A stretch of 23,802 nucleotides of DNA from an uncultured Actinomycetes bacterium (lineage in GTDB: Bacteria > Actinomycetota > Thermoleophilia > Solirubrobacterales > 70-9), in the NCBI GenBank assembly GCA_937907435.1, contig CALCIA010000258.1, forward strand, positions 1 to 23,802, given 5' to 3'. Under the pieces are notes generated by a model. That model was not told the DNA's origin and did not search any database. It saw only the letters and a list, made by a program, of their open reading frames with translations. Below, piece by piece: positions 14,647 through 21,549 of this stretch (positions are counted from its first letter, which is position 1; the number at the start of each line of letters is the position of its first letter). Both the position numbers and the translations under genes were made by a program.

Positions 14647-15915
14647 TTGAGCGACAAGAGCGGTTTCGATGCAGTGTTTGTGGGTGGAGGCGTCATCGGC
14701 CTCGCGAGCGCCTGGCGCGCGGCGCAGCGTGGCGCTCGGGTGTGCGTGCTGGAGCGGGCCGAGCCGCCCGCGGGGGCGACCAAAGTCGCCGCCGGGATGC
14801 TGGCGCCGGTCGGCGAGCTGACCTTCGGCGAGCGCGTGCTGCTGGAGCTGACGCTCGCCTCGGGCGCGCTGTGGGCCGACTTCGCGGCGGCGGTCGAGGC
14901 GGCCGGGGGAGAGGCGACCGGTTTCCGGCGCTGCGGCGCGCTCCACGTGGCGCTCGACCGTGACGAGGCGGGCGAGCTGCGCCGCCACCACGACCTGCAG
15001 CGGGAGCTCGGCCTCGAGGCCGAGTGGCTGACCCCGACCCGCTGCCGCGCGCTCGAGCCCGGCCTGGTCCCGAACTTCGTCGGCGGCGTGCTGGCGGGCG
15101 CCGAGGGCTCGGTCGACCCGCGCGCCCTGGCCCGCGCCCTGGCCGCGGCGCTGCGCGAGGCCGGCGGCGAGCTCCGCACCGGCACCGAGGTATTCGACGG
15201 CCTCTGGGACGGTGAGCGCCTAGTCGGCGTCCGCACGGCCCCCTCGAGCGTCGCACCCTCCTCCGCCGCCGAACCCCGCGTCCGTAGTAGCCCTATGGGC
15301 GACAAAGGACGCGGGGTTGACGTCCACGCCGACGCCGTCGTCCTCTGCAACGGCGCCTGGTCGGGCCAGACGGCATGGCTCCCGGACGAGGCGAGGCCGC
15401 CGGTCCGGCCGGTGAAGGGCGAGACGGTCGAGCTGCGCCCGCGCCCCGGCGAGGGCGCCCCGGCCTCCCGGATCGTCTGCTCCGAGCGCGTCTACATGGT
15501 GCCGCGGCCCGACGGCCGCCTGATCGTCGGCGCCACCCAGGAAGAGCGCGGCTTCGACACCGTCGTCACCGCGGGCGGCGTCCACGAGCTCCTGCGCGAG
15601 GCCTACCGCGTCCTCCCCGACGTCGCCGAGATGGAGTTCGCCGGGACGATCGCCGGCCTGCGTCCCGGCACGCCGGACAACCTGCCGATCGTCGGCCGCG
15701 GCGCGGTCGACGGCCTCGTCCTCGCCACCGGCCACTTCCGCAACGGCATCCTGCTGACGCCGCTGACCGCCGACACCGTCGCCGCGACCCTCGCCGGCAT
15801 CGAGCCGCCGGCGGTCATGGCCCAGGCCGACCCGCTGCGTTCGTCGCTTGGCCGGGATAGACCGTCAAACGACGAACGCACCCGCGCCGACCACGCCGTG
15901 GGAGCGCCGCGATGA
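14647..15915 (+). CDS. thiO: Glycine oxidase
   Basis: A 422-residue FAD enzyme that oxidises glycine to the imine needed for thiazole formation. It has the N-terminal dinucleotide fold VFVGGGVIGLASAWRAA, the ThiO-like AGMLAPVGE, VVLCNGAWSG and the C-terminal FAD-site phrase ATGHFRNGILLTPLTAD. Start is TTG at 14647 with GGAGG 7 nt upstream inside the riboswitch 3' end. It is about 50 residues longer than typical ThiO: residues about 209-224 are encoded by a palindromic element (15272-15318), and residues about 397-412 in a C-terminal tail by a second one (15836-15880). The stop overlaps the next start as ATGA. Confidence 0.92.
   Translation: MSDKSGFDAVFVGGGVIGLASAWRAAQRGARVCVLERAEPPAGATKVAAGMLAPVGELTFGERVLLELTLASGALWADFAAAVEAAGGEATGFRRCGALHVALDRDEAGELRRHHDLQRELGLEAEWLTPTRCRALEPGLVPNFVGGVLAGAEGSVDPRALARALAAALREAGGELRTGTEVFDGLWDGERLVGVRTAPSSVAPSSAAEPRVRSSPMGDKGRGVDVHADAVVLCNGAWSGQTAWLPDEARPPVRPVKGETVELRPRPGEGAPASRIVCSERVYMVPRPDGRLIVGATQEERGFDTVVTAGGVHELLREAYRVLPDVAEMEFAGTIAGLRPGTPDNLPIVGRGAVDGLVLATGHFRNGILLTPLTADTVAATLAGIEPPAVMAQADPLRSSLGRDRPSNDERTRADHAVGAPR
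15272..15318. repeat. Dispersed palindromic element, copy 4, inside thiO
   Basis: Arms AACCCCGCGTCC (15272-15283) and GGACGCGGGGTT (15307-15318) pair perfectly over 12 bp. The 23-nt loop ends ACAAA and contains an inner GCCC-TAT-GGGC stem (15290-15300). The thiO reading frame passes straight through it, coding for AEPRVRSSPMGDKGRGV in a surface-like, poorly conserved stretch before the VDVHADAVVLCNGAW strand. Confidence 0.8.
15836..15880. repeat. Dispersed palindromic element, copy 2, at the thiO 3' end
   Basis: Arms TGCGTTCGTCG (15836-15846) and CGACGAACGCA (15870-15880), 11 bp, around a 23-nt loop starting CTTGG and ending CAAA with a weak inner stem (CGG/CCG). It encodes part of the C-terminal tail of ThiO that follows the last family-like residues, about 30 nt before the thiS-thiG start. 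The outer arm matches that of copy 1. Confidence 0.8.
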
Positions 15916-16886
15916 GGGTCGAGCTGAACGGGGAGACGGTGGAGCTCGCCGATGGGACGACGCTCGCCGAGGCCGCCCGCGCTGCCGGCGCGCCCGAGTC
16001 GGCCCGCGGGATCGCGGTCGCGCTCGACGGCGAAGTCGTGCCGCGCTCCGAATGGGAGTCGACGCCGCTCGCCGACGGGGCCGCGGTCGAGGTCCTCGCC
16101 GCGATCCAGGGCGGCGCCGAGACGTGGCAGCTCGGCGATCGCGAGTGGTCCTCGCGGCTGATCGCCGGCACCGGCGGCTTCCGCTCGCTCGAGCAGATGC
16201 AGGACGCGCTTGCCGCCGCGGGCACCGAGATCGTCACCGTCGCCCTGCGCCGCATCGACCCGACCGCCGAGGGCTCGGTCCTCGACGTGATCGACCGCCT
16301 CGGCCTCTTCGTCCTCCCCAACACCGCCGGCTGCTACACCGCCCGTGATGCCGTCCGCACCGCCAAGCTCGCCCGCGAGGCCTTCCAGACCGACTGGGTC
16401 AAGCTCGAGGTGATCGGCGACGACCGCACCCTCTTCCCCGACGCGGTCGAGCTCGTCGCCGCGGCCGAGCTGCTCGTCGCCGACGGCTTCACCGTCCTCC
16501 CCTACACTAACGACGACCCGATCCTCGCCCGCCGCCTCGAGGCCGTCGGCTGCGCCGCCGTGATGCCCCTCGGCTCCCCGATCGGCTCCGGCGCGGGCAT
16601 CCGCAACCCCTACAACATCGCGATCATCGCCGAGCGCGCCGGCGTCCCGGTCATCCTCGACGCCGGCATCGGCACCGCTTCCGACGCCGCCCTGGCGATG
16701 GAGCTCGGCTGCTCCGCCGTCCTCGCCGCCTCCGCCATCTTCGGCGCCGCCGAGCCGACCGCGATGGCCCGCGCCCTCCGCGCCGCGATCGAAGCCGGCC
16801 ACCTCGCCCGCGCCGCCGGCCGCATCCCCCAGCGCACCTACGCCGAGCCCTCGACCGCCTACGAGGGCATCCCCGACCTCTCCTGA
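15912..16886 (+). CDS. thiSG: ThiS-ThiG fusion: sulfur carrier and thiazole synthase
   Basis: A 324-residue fusion. Residues 1-68 form a ubiquitin-like ThiS (MRVELNGETVEL...AAVEVLAAIQGG) ending in G67-G68. With no linker, residues from about 70 form ThiG: LIAGTGGF, IVTVALRRID, FVLPNTAGCYTA, the Schiff-base lysine K164 in WVKLEVIGDD, VMPLGSPIGSG, and PVILDAGIGTASDAALAMELG. ThiG builds the thiazole ring from the glycine imine (ThiO), deoxyxylulose phosphate and sulfur from ThiS thiocarboxylate. Free ThiS needs an exposed Gly-Gly C-terminus, which the fusion buries, so cleavage or an altered sulfur route is implied. Translationally coupled to thiO by ATGA. ThiF, ThiC and ThiD are not in the window. 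Confidence 0.93.
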   Translation: MRVELNGETVELADGTTLAEAARAAGAPESARGIAVALDGEVVPRSEWESTPLADGAAVEVLAAIQGGAETWQLGDREWSSRLIAGTGGFRSLEQMQDALAAAGTEIVTVALRRIDPTAEGSVLDVIDRLGLFVLPNTAGCYTARDAVRTAKLAREAFQTDWVKLEVIGDDRTLFPDAVELVAAAELLVADGFTVLPYTNDDPILARRLEAVGCAAVMPLGSPIGSGAGIRNPYNIAIIAERAGVPVILDAGIGTASDAALAMELGCSAVLAASAIFGAAEPTAMARALRAAIEAGHLARAAGRIPQRTYAEPSTAYEGIPDLS

Positions 16887-16957
16887 CGGTCCCGGCCGCC
16901 TTGGAGGTTCACCAAAGCGCCGCCGCCGACCGCCCGGGAGCGGGGCGGAAGCCGGGC

Positions 16958-16963
16958 TACGAT
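16958..16963 (+). promoter_or_regulatory. -10 box of the CMD-family gene
   Basis: TACGAT fits TANNNT and predicts a start near 16970, giving a leader of about 34 nt that includes the GAGGAGGA ribosome site at 16993-17000. The gap 16887-17003 contains nothing else that I can identify. Confidence 0.4.
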
Positions 16964-17003
16964 CGCGCCGGCTGAACCCGCGAGAGCAGCTCGAGGAGGA
17001 CTC

Positions 17004-17684
17004 ATGGCGCGCATCACCCTGGCCGAGGAGCTGACGCCGCGGATGAAGGAGCTGGTGCGGCTGCGGATCGCCGTCCTCAACGGCTGCAAGACCTGCCAGG
17101 CGGCGCGGCTGGCGGCGGACACGATCCCCGAGGAGCAGGCGACCGGCATCTGGGCCGACGACTTCGCCGCCAACCCCGAGTACACGCCGGCCGAGCGGGC
17201 GGCGGTCGAATTCGCCGAGCGGATGGCGGCCGAACACCACGACATCGGCGACGCCGACCTGGAAGCCCTGCACGAGCACTTCGACGACGCCGAGATCCTC
17301 GAGCTCATGATGGCTAGCGAGGGAAGAGGGGCTCGCGCTCGCCCGAGGCGAGTTCCCGCAGGCCCGCGTGCAGCTGTTCGAGGATCTCCTCTCCCGGGTC
17401 CCACGGTTCAAACGAGTTCGGATGGTCGAGATCGATCTCCTCGCCGACCGCGAGCACCGGCTCCTGCTTGCGCCTGGGCTTGCGACCGAGCTGCACGGGG
17501 ACGTCGCGGCCCGCCCAGAAGAGCCGACCCTCATCGGACAGGAGGACGGAGTAGTGGACGCCGCTGCCTTCCTCGGCACCCTGCTCGAGCCGTTCCCACC
17601 GTAGGGCGAACCACCCGGCGCCGAAGCGGCCGTCGGCCTCGAGCCAGTGGACGGCGGAGGAGCCGCCCATGCCTCCCGTCGTGA
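17004..17684 (+). CDS. Carboxymuconolactone decarboxylase/AhpD-like protein, C-terminus lost
   Basis: The first about 103 residues are a clear CMD/AhpD-like domain: MKELVRLRIAVLNGCKTCQAAR with the redox pair C28-C31, YTPAERAAVEFAERMAAEHHDI and LHEHFDDAEILELMM. The family then normally continues with a short helix of the type FIGFGRLIxxL; here that is absent. The frame instead runs about 120 codons through Arg/Pro/Ala-rich sequence that is antisense to the convergent gene at 17314-18156. The 5' end has a -10 box and a strong ribosome site, so it may still be expressed, but the break near 17310 looks like a rearrangement. Probably a damaged gene; peroxidase-type activity is doubtful. Confidence 0.6.
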   Translation: MARITLAEELTPRMKELVRLRIAVLNGCKTCQAARLAADTIPEEQATGIWADDFAANPEYTPAERAAVEFAERMAAEHHDIGDADLEALHEHFDDAEILELMMASEGRGARARPRRVPAGPRAAVRGSPLPGPTVQTSSDGRDRSPRRPRAPAPACAWACDRAARGRRGPPRRADPHRTGGRSSGRRCLPRHPARAVPTVGRTTRRRSGRRPRASGRRRSRPCLPS

Positions 17685-18156
17685 CCCCTCGCCCGGCGAC
17701 GCGGACGAGCTGGAGCCAGCGGCGGTCGCCGAGGGACCGCGCCGCCTCTCCCGCGGCGTCCCGGACGCTCGCGACCAGCTGCTCGTGTCGGTCGTCCCGC
17801 TCTCGCCGAGCCTCCGCCTCGGCCCGGGATCGACCTGCGCGAGCGTCACTCTCCCGGCGCTCCCTGCACCCGGCGCACTCGAGCTTGTCGCCGACCATCT
17901 CACCGTGGACGCCGCAGACGGGTGCGCCGCACGACTGGCAGCGGCCGATCGCAAAGACGCCGCACTCGCACGACTCGGTCACCTCTGCCGGACCCTCCTG
18001 GTACCGCGTCCCACAGGAGGCGCGGGTCGGCACCGGTATCGGCTGGTCATACCCGACCGGCTTCGCGATCTCGTCCCGCACGACGGAGGAAGTGCATTCC
18101 CAGTATCCGGGAGCGATGGCGACGCGAGCGGTTCCGCCGCAGCTCGGGCAGGGCAT
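17314..18156 (-). CDS. Zinc-ribbon/B-box-like protein of unknown function
   Basis: A 280-residue protein. The N-terminus has a zinc ribbon formed by CPSC (residues 3-6) and later cysteines (WEC, CGTRY). A second cysteine-rich block follows at about residues 63-97 (CECG, then CQSCGAPVCGVHGEM, then CAGC), similar in spacing to B-box or treble-clef zinc modules. Next come a highly charged, coiled-coil-like stretch (RRESDARAGRSRAEAEARRERDD, split as RRESDARAGR and SRAEAEARRERDD) and a C-terminal domain of about 150 residues with WLQLVRVAGRG, VHWLEADGRFGAGWFALRW and VHYSVLLSDEGRLFWAG. I do not recognise the C-terminal family. Minus-strand TATCCT lies 9 nt before the ATG with no Shine-Dalgarno. Convergent with, and partly replacing, the CMD gene end. 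Confidence 0.75.
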   Translation of the reverse strand: MPCPSCGGTARVAIAPGYWECTSSVVRDEIAKPVGYDQPIPVPTRASCGTRYQEGPAEVTESCECGVFAIGRCQSCGAPVCGVHGEMVGDKLECAGCRERRESDARAGRSRAEAEARRERDDRHEQLVASVRDAAGEAARSLGDRRWLQLVRVAGRGVTTGGMGGSSAVHWLEADGRFGAGWFALRWERLEQGAEEGSGVHYSVLLSDEGRLFWAGRDVPVQLGRKPRRKQEPVLAVGEEIDLDHPNSFEPWDPGEEILEQLHAGLRELASGEREPLFPR

Positions 18157-18222
18157 CGGCGACGGAGGATACCGGCGACGGCCCGGCAGTCGCCCGCCTC
18201 CGCCGCCGGCCCGGACAGGCCC

Positions 18223-19425
18223 TCAGAGGACGCCGCCGAGCGGGGTCCAGGCGATGAGGGCCGACGACAGCGCGAAGGAGCCCGCGACGCCGAGGGCGGC
18301 CACGATCGTCGCCTTCGCCTCGGCGGGCAGGGCGAAGGGTCGCAGGGCGAGCATCAGGCCGAGGAGGACGACGCCCTGACAGAGGAAGGCGCCGTAGGCG
18401 GCGCGCCGGGCGATCCTCCCGAGCGGTCCCGGCTCGGCCGCGAGGCGGCGCTGGGCGAAGGCGAGCAGCCAGAGGGAGGCCCCGACCGCGAGGGGCCCCT
18501 CGAGGGCGGCGAGCGCGAGGGCCGCCCAGTGGAGGCCCGCGTCGAAGATCGTGCCGCCGTCGGTGCCGCTGACCCCGACCGCCGCCGCGACCAGGGCGAA
18601 CGCGAGGAGGCCGCCGAGCGCCAGCCGGGCGGCGAGGCGTCGCAGGTCCGCGCCGACCGGCTCCAGCCCGCCGCGGCAGGCCGCCACGATCCCCAGCCCG
18701 AAGAGCGCCACGGTCTGCGGCCACTGCCAGAGGTGCAGCTGCAGCACCTCGTCCCCGGCCGCGGGCAGGAACGGGCGGACGAGGAGGTTGAGGAGCGAGA
18801 TCGCAAACGCGAGGGTGATCGCCGTGCGGCCGTCGACCGGCCCCCGGGCGGCGCGCGGCCGAGCCGGCCGACGGGCACCGAGCGACCGCCACCCGGCATA
18901 GGCGACCGAGTAGATCAGCAGGACGAGGACGAACCACATCGGGCCGGTGTCCAGGAACGGTTCGTGGTGGAGCAGCAGCGAGGGGAACGATTCGTCGCTG
19001 CCTCCCACCCGTTCGACGACCCAGATCGATCCGGGCCAGACGAGGAGCGTCCAGACCACCAGCGGCGCCCCGAAGCGCAGCAGCCGGCGACGGACGAAGT
19101 CGCGTCCGCCGCGCCGCGCCAGCGCCCCCGGCGTGACCAGCCCGGACATCAGGAAGAAGAACCCCATCGCGAACCCCGCCACCGGGATGACGACGAGATC
19201 GAGGACGGCTTCGCTCACCTTCGCCAGCTGGACCTCATGGACCGCCTGGTACGGCCACGCGTTTTCGAGCGTCCCGTAGGCCAGCATCGCGTGGCCCACG
19301 ATGATCACCGCCACCAGGATCGCCTTCGAGTTGTCGAGGTAGGCGAGGCGGGAGCGCCGGGCCCGAGGATCCGGCGGCTCCACGACCCCGCCGACGAGCT
19401 CCGGCTGTACCGCGGCTCCTTCCAC
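18223..19425 (-). CDS. Acyltransferase-3 family membrane protein
   Basis: A 400-residue polytopic membrane protein of the OafA/acyltransferase-3 family. The N-terminal signature YLDNSKAILVAVIIVGHAMLA (split as YLDNSKAIL and VAVIIVGHAMLA, about 29-48) contains the conserved His, followed by AGFAMGFFFLMSGLVTP and RRRLLRFGAPLVVW. About ten hydrophobic segments follow. Such enzymes acylate cell-surface sugars, lipids or antibiotics from a cytoplasmic acyl donor; the acceptor is unknown. GTG start at 19423-19425 lies exactly 6 nt after minus-strand TAGGGT, predicting a leaderless mRNA. The 66 nt between it and the zinc-ribbon gene hold only that gene's likely -10 box. Confidence 0.88.
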   Translation of the reverse strand: MEGAAVQPELVGGVVEPPDPRARRSRLAYLDNSKAILVAVIIVGHAMLAYGTLENAWPYQAVHEVQLAKVSEAVLDLVVIPVAGFAMGFFFLMSGLVTPGALARRGGRDFVRRRLLRFGAPLVVWTLLVWPGSIWVVERVGGSDESFPSLLLHHEPFLDTGPMWFVLVLLIYSVAYAGWRSLGARRPARPRAARGPVDGRTAITLAFAISLLNLLVRPFLPAAGDEVLQLHLWQWPQTVALFGLGIVAACRGGLEPVGADLRRLAARLALGGLLAFALVAAAVGVSGTDGGTIFDAGLHWAALALAALEGPLAVGASLWLLAFAQRRLAAEPGPLGRIARRAAYGAFLCQGVVLLGLMLALRPFALPAEAKATIVAALGVAGSFALSSALIAWTPLGGVL

Positions 19426-19431
19426 CGCCCG

Positions 19432-19437
19432 ACCCTA
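19432..19437 (-). promoter_or_regulatory. -10 box of the acyltransferase gene (leaderless)
   Basis: Minus-strand TAGGGT, then CGGGCG (6 nt), then the GTG start at 19425. The rest of 19438-19618 is an AT-richer non-coding stretch between divergent genes in which I see no further gene. Confidence 0.45.
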
Positions 19438-19618
19438 CGCCCGACGGGCGTCGTCGGGGGTGAAAGCCGCGAGGCGGGTCACGACCAGTGATGCCGGCTT
19501 CCCCGCGCCCAGGTCATCGCCAGAGCATGCTGCGATTTTCTCTGTCAACTCACTGTCGGTTCCCACCACGGCGTCTGGACTAATTCGAAGACGCATCCGC
19601 GGTCTTTCCAAACTCGTT

Positions 19619-19640
19619 AAGTTTTACAGCAGAAAAACTT
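19619..19640. promoter_or_regulatory. Probable AbiEi operator (inverted repeat)
   Basis: AAGTTTT (19619-19625) and AAAACTT (19634-19640) form an inverted repeat with an 8-nt spacer. The right arm overlaps the first two bases of the -35 box of the abiE promoter. AbiEi antitoxins are known to bind inverted repeats in their own promoter and repress it; this is the obvious candidate site. Confidence 0.65.
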
Positions 19641-19667
19641 GACGCGATCTCGGTCATCTCTTACCCT
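19639..19667 (+). promoter_or_regulatory. abiE promoter, TTGACG-N17-TACCCT
   Basis: The -35 box TTGACG (19639-19644) and -10 box TACCCT (19662-19667) are 17 nt apart, the ideal spacing. The predicted start, 6 nt after the -10 box, coincides with the GTG codon at 19674, so the transcript is leaderless. It is the best promoter in the window. Confidence 0.75.
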
Positions 19668-19673
19668 CGAACG

Positions 19674-20411
19674 GTGGGACAGGACCCGAAAAGCCCTGGG
19701 GCCAACACGGTCAAGCCGAACACCGCCGCGGTCGTGCGTGATCGCGTCGCCGGCAGTGATGCCGAGTACTGGCGACACTCCGACTTCGCGGACCTTCCTG
19801 CCTCGGCCGTCGCGATGACGCTCTCGCGCCTGGCCAGGGAGGGGGTGCTGCGGCGGGTCGGCAAGGGCGTCTACTACCGCCCGCACCGGACTTCGCTCGG
19901 TCCGAGCGGGCCTGCGGCGAGCGCCGTCGCCGCCCAGACCCTTCGGGCGCCGGTCCATCCCGCCGGTCTGAGTGCTGCCAACGTCCTCGGCCTCAGCACC
20001 CAGAATCCCCGTCGGGCCGAGTACGCGACCCCCGCCGCGGGACCACCCACGAGTCTGCGCGGTGCCGTCGTCCATACTCGCCGGCCGGCCGCCCGCGCCG
20101 GCCTGCCGGTCGAGGATGGTGCGATCCTCGAGACCCTCCGCGAGCGTGCCCGCCACAGCGATCTGTCGCCGCGGCGGACGATCGACCGCCTGCTTCGAGT
20201 TCTCTCCGAAGAGGATCGCTTCGGGAGGCTCGCCGCCGCGGCACTCGAGGAGCCACCGCGGGTGCGGGCGATCCTGGGCGCTCTCGGTGAGGAGCTGGGG
20301 ATGCCCGAGAGCACGCTTGCGCCGTTGCGCGAGAGCCTGAACCCGCTCAGCCGCTTCGACTTCGGGGCGCTCGGCGCACTGCGCTTCGCCGACCGGTGGC
20401 AGGCGAAGTGA
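19674..20411 (+). CDS. abiEi: Type IV toxin-antitoxin antitoxin, AbiEi family
   Basis: A 245-residue protein with an N-terminal winged helix-turn-helix (about 20-72; FADLPASAVAMTLSRLAREGVLRRVGKGVYYRP, split here as FADLPASAVAMTLSRL and AREGVLRRVGKGVYYRP) of the kind found in AbiEi and related antitoxins, followed by a C-terminal antitoxin domain. In this family the N-terminal domain binds the operator and represses the operon, and the C-terminal domain counters the nucleotidyltransferase toxin without stable binding. GTG start, leaderless. The stop overlaps the toxin start as GTGA, the usual antitoxin-first order. Confidence 0.88.
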   Translation: MGQDPKSPGANTVKPNTAAVVRDRVAGSDAEYWRHSDFADLPASAVAMTLSRLAREGVLRRVGKGVYYRPHRTSLGPSGPAASAVAAQTLRAPVHPAGLSAANVLGLSTQNPRRAEYATPAAGPPTSLRGAVVHTRRPAARAGLPVEDGAILETLRERARHSDLSPRRTIDRLLRVLSEEDRFGRLAAAALEEPPRVRAILGALGEELGMPESTLAPLRESLNPLSRFDFGALGALRFADRWQAK

Positions 20412-21370
20412 GGCTCTTCGAACATCCCGACTTCGAGCAGGCGATGCTGCGCGCCGCCGAGCATCACGGTCTCAGCGAACAGTTCATCGAGAAGGACTAC
20501 TACATCACCGAGATCCTGCGGATATGTGTCGCCGAGCTCGGCGAGAAGGTCGTCTTCAAGGGGGGCACCTCCCTCTCCAAGGGTTGGGGACTGATCACGC
20601 GCTTCTCCGAGGACGTCGACCTCTTCGTCAATCCCGCCCTCTTCGATCCACCGCCGGGGAAGAACAAGCTCGACAGGATCCTCAGGGGTCTGACCGACGC
20701 GGTCGCCGAGTACCCGCCGCTCGACTGGAGGCGGGAGGAGGGCGAAACCATCAAGGGCCTCGGTCGGAACGATGTCCTCGCCTACGAGAGCCGCTTCGCC
20801 GACCTGCCGGGACTGCGCGCCGCGATCCGTCTCGAGCCGGGCATCCAGAGCGGCAGCTTCCCGACGAGTGAGGAGCCGATCACCTCGCTCCTGGCCCGGT
20901 ACCTCCAGGAAGAGGCGGTCGAGGGCCTCCTTGAGCTCGACGACATCCAGGGCTTCGACATGCACCTGCTCCACTTCCGCCGCACCTTCGTCGAGAAGAT
21001 GTTCGCGTTGCACGGCAAGGTCGAAAGGCTGTTGACCGAGGGCCATCCGTTGGGGCGCGACGCCCGCCACTACTCCGACCTGCACGTGCTCGCCGAACAG
21101 CACGAGGTGCGGTCGATGCTCGCCTCACCGGAGTTCGAGGAGATAAGGCTCGACTACGATGAGCGCAGCCGCCGGTTCTTCCCCAGGGCCTATCGACCGC
21201 CGTCCGAACTCTCTTTCAAGGACAGCCCGGCGCTGTTCCCGGACGCCGGGCTGCGAGCACGCCTCGAACCCGAATACGAAGAGGAGTGCGCCCTGCTCTT
21301 CTCCGATCAGAGCTTCGCGAGCTTCGAGCAGGTGCTCGCCGGATTCGCGGAGATCCGTGCACTTCTCTGA
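20408..21370 (+). CDS. abiEii: Type IV toxin, AbiEii/AbiGii nucleotidyltransferase family
   Basis: A 320-residue DUF1814-type nucleotidyltransferase. Residues 25-38 read QFIEKDYYITEILR, typical of the family start. The catalytic core is KGGTSLSKGWGLITRFSEDVDLF (split as KGGTSLSK at 51-58 and RFSEDVDLF at 65-73), with D69 and D71 as metal ligands. Relatives block translation by adding nucleotides to tRNA, or cause bacteriostasis and phage abortive infection. I chose GTG 20408-20410 because it forms a GTGA overlap with the antitoxin; an in-frame GTG at 20396 would add four residues. Codons such as ATA and TGT appear here more than in neighbouring genes, compatible with transfer. Confidence 0.9.
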   Translation: MRLFEHPDFEQAMLRAAEHHGLSEQFIEKDYYITEILRICVAELGEKVVFKGGTSLSKGWGLITRFSEDVDLFVNPALFDPPPGKNKLDRILRGLTDAVAEYPPLDWRREEGETIKGLGRNDVLAYESRFADLPGLRAAIRLEPGIQSGSFPTSEEPITSLLARYLQEEAVEGLLELDDIQGFDMHLLHFRRTFVEKMFALHGKVERLLTEGHPLGRDARHYSDLHVLAEQHEVRSMLASPEFEEIRLDYDERSRRFFPRAYRPPSELSFKDSPALFPDAGLRARLEPEYEEECALLFSDQSFASFEQVLAGFAEIRALL

Positions 21371-21549
21371 GGCGCGGCCCGCCCTGTCCGACCTCGCGCG
21401 GCTCCTCGTGAGGGTCCCGATGGCGCCCTGTCTCCTTGCATCCCGATCGGATTTCATTCCCTAGAGCCCGATCTGCCTCTTTTCAGGCGAGTCCCTAGAA
21501 TCGTCGGAGGCCGTGATTTGCGCTTCAGAATGCGCGATCCCGGCTTTCT
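21371..21549. other. Gap between abiEii and tRNA-Lys
   Basis: This 179-nt non-coding stretch is AT-richer than its surroundings. TCCCTAGA occurs twice, about 36 nt apart (near 21458 and 21493). The second copy extends to TAGAAT (21497-21502), a good -10 box predicting a tRNA transcript start near 21509. A weak GCCT/AGGC hairpin lies between the copies. No gene seen. Confidence 0.4.

Noticed and set aside
19460..19642. A 60-codon frame in the acyltransferase-abiEi gap
   Set aside because: It has no ribosome site and no recognisable features, and it runs into the abiE operator.
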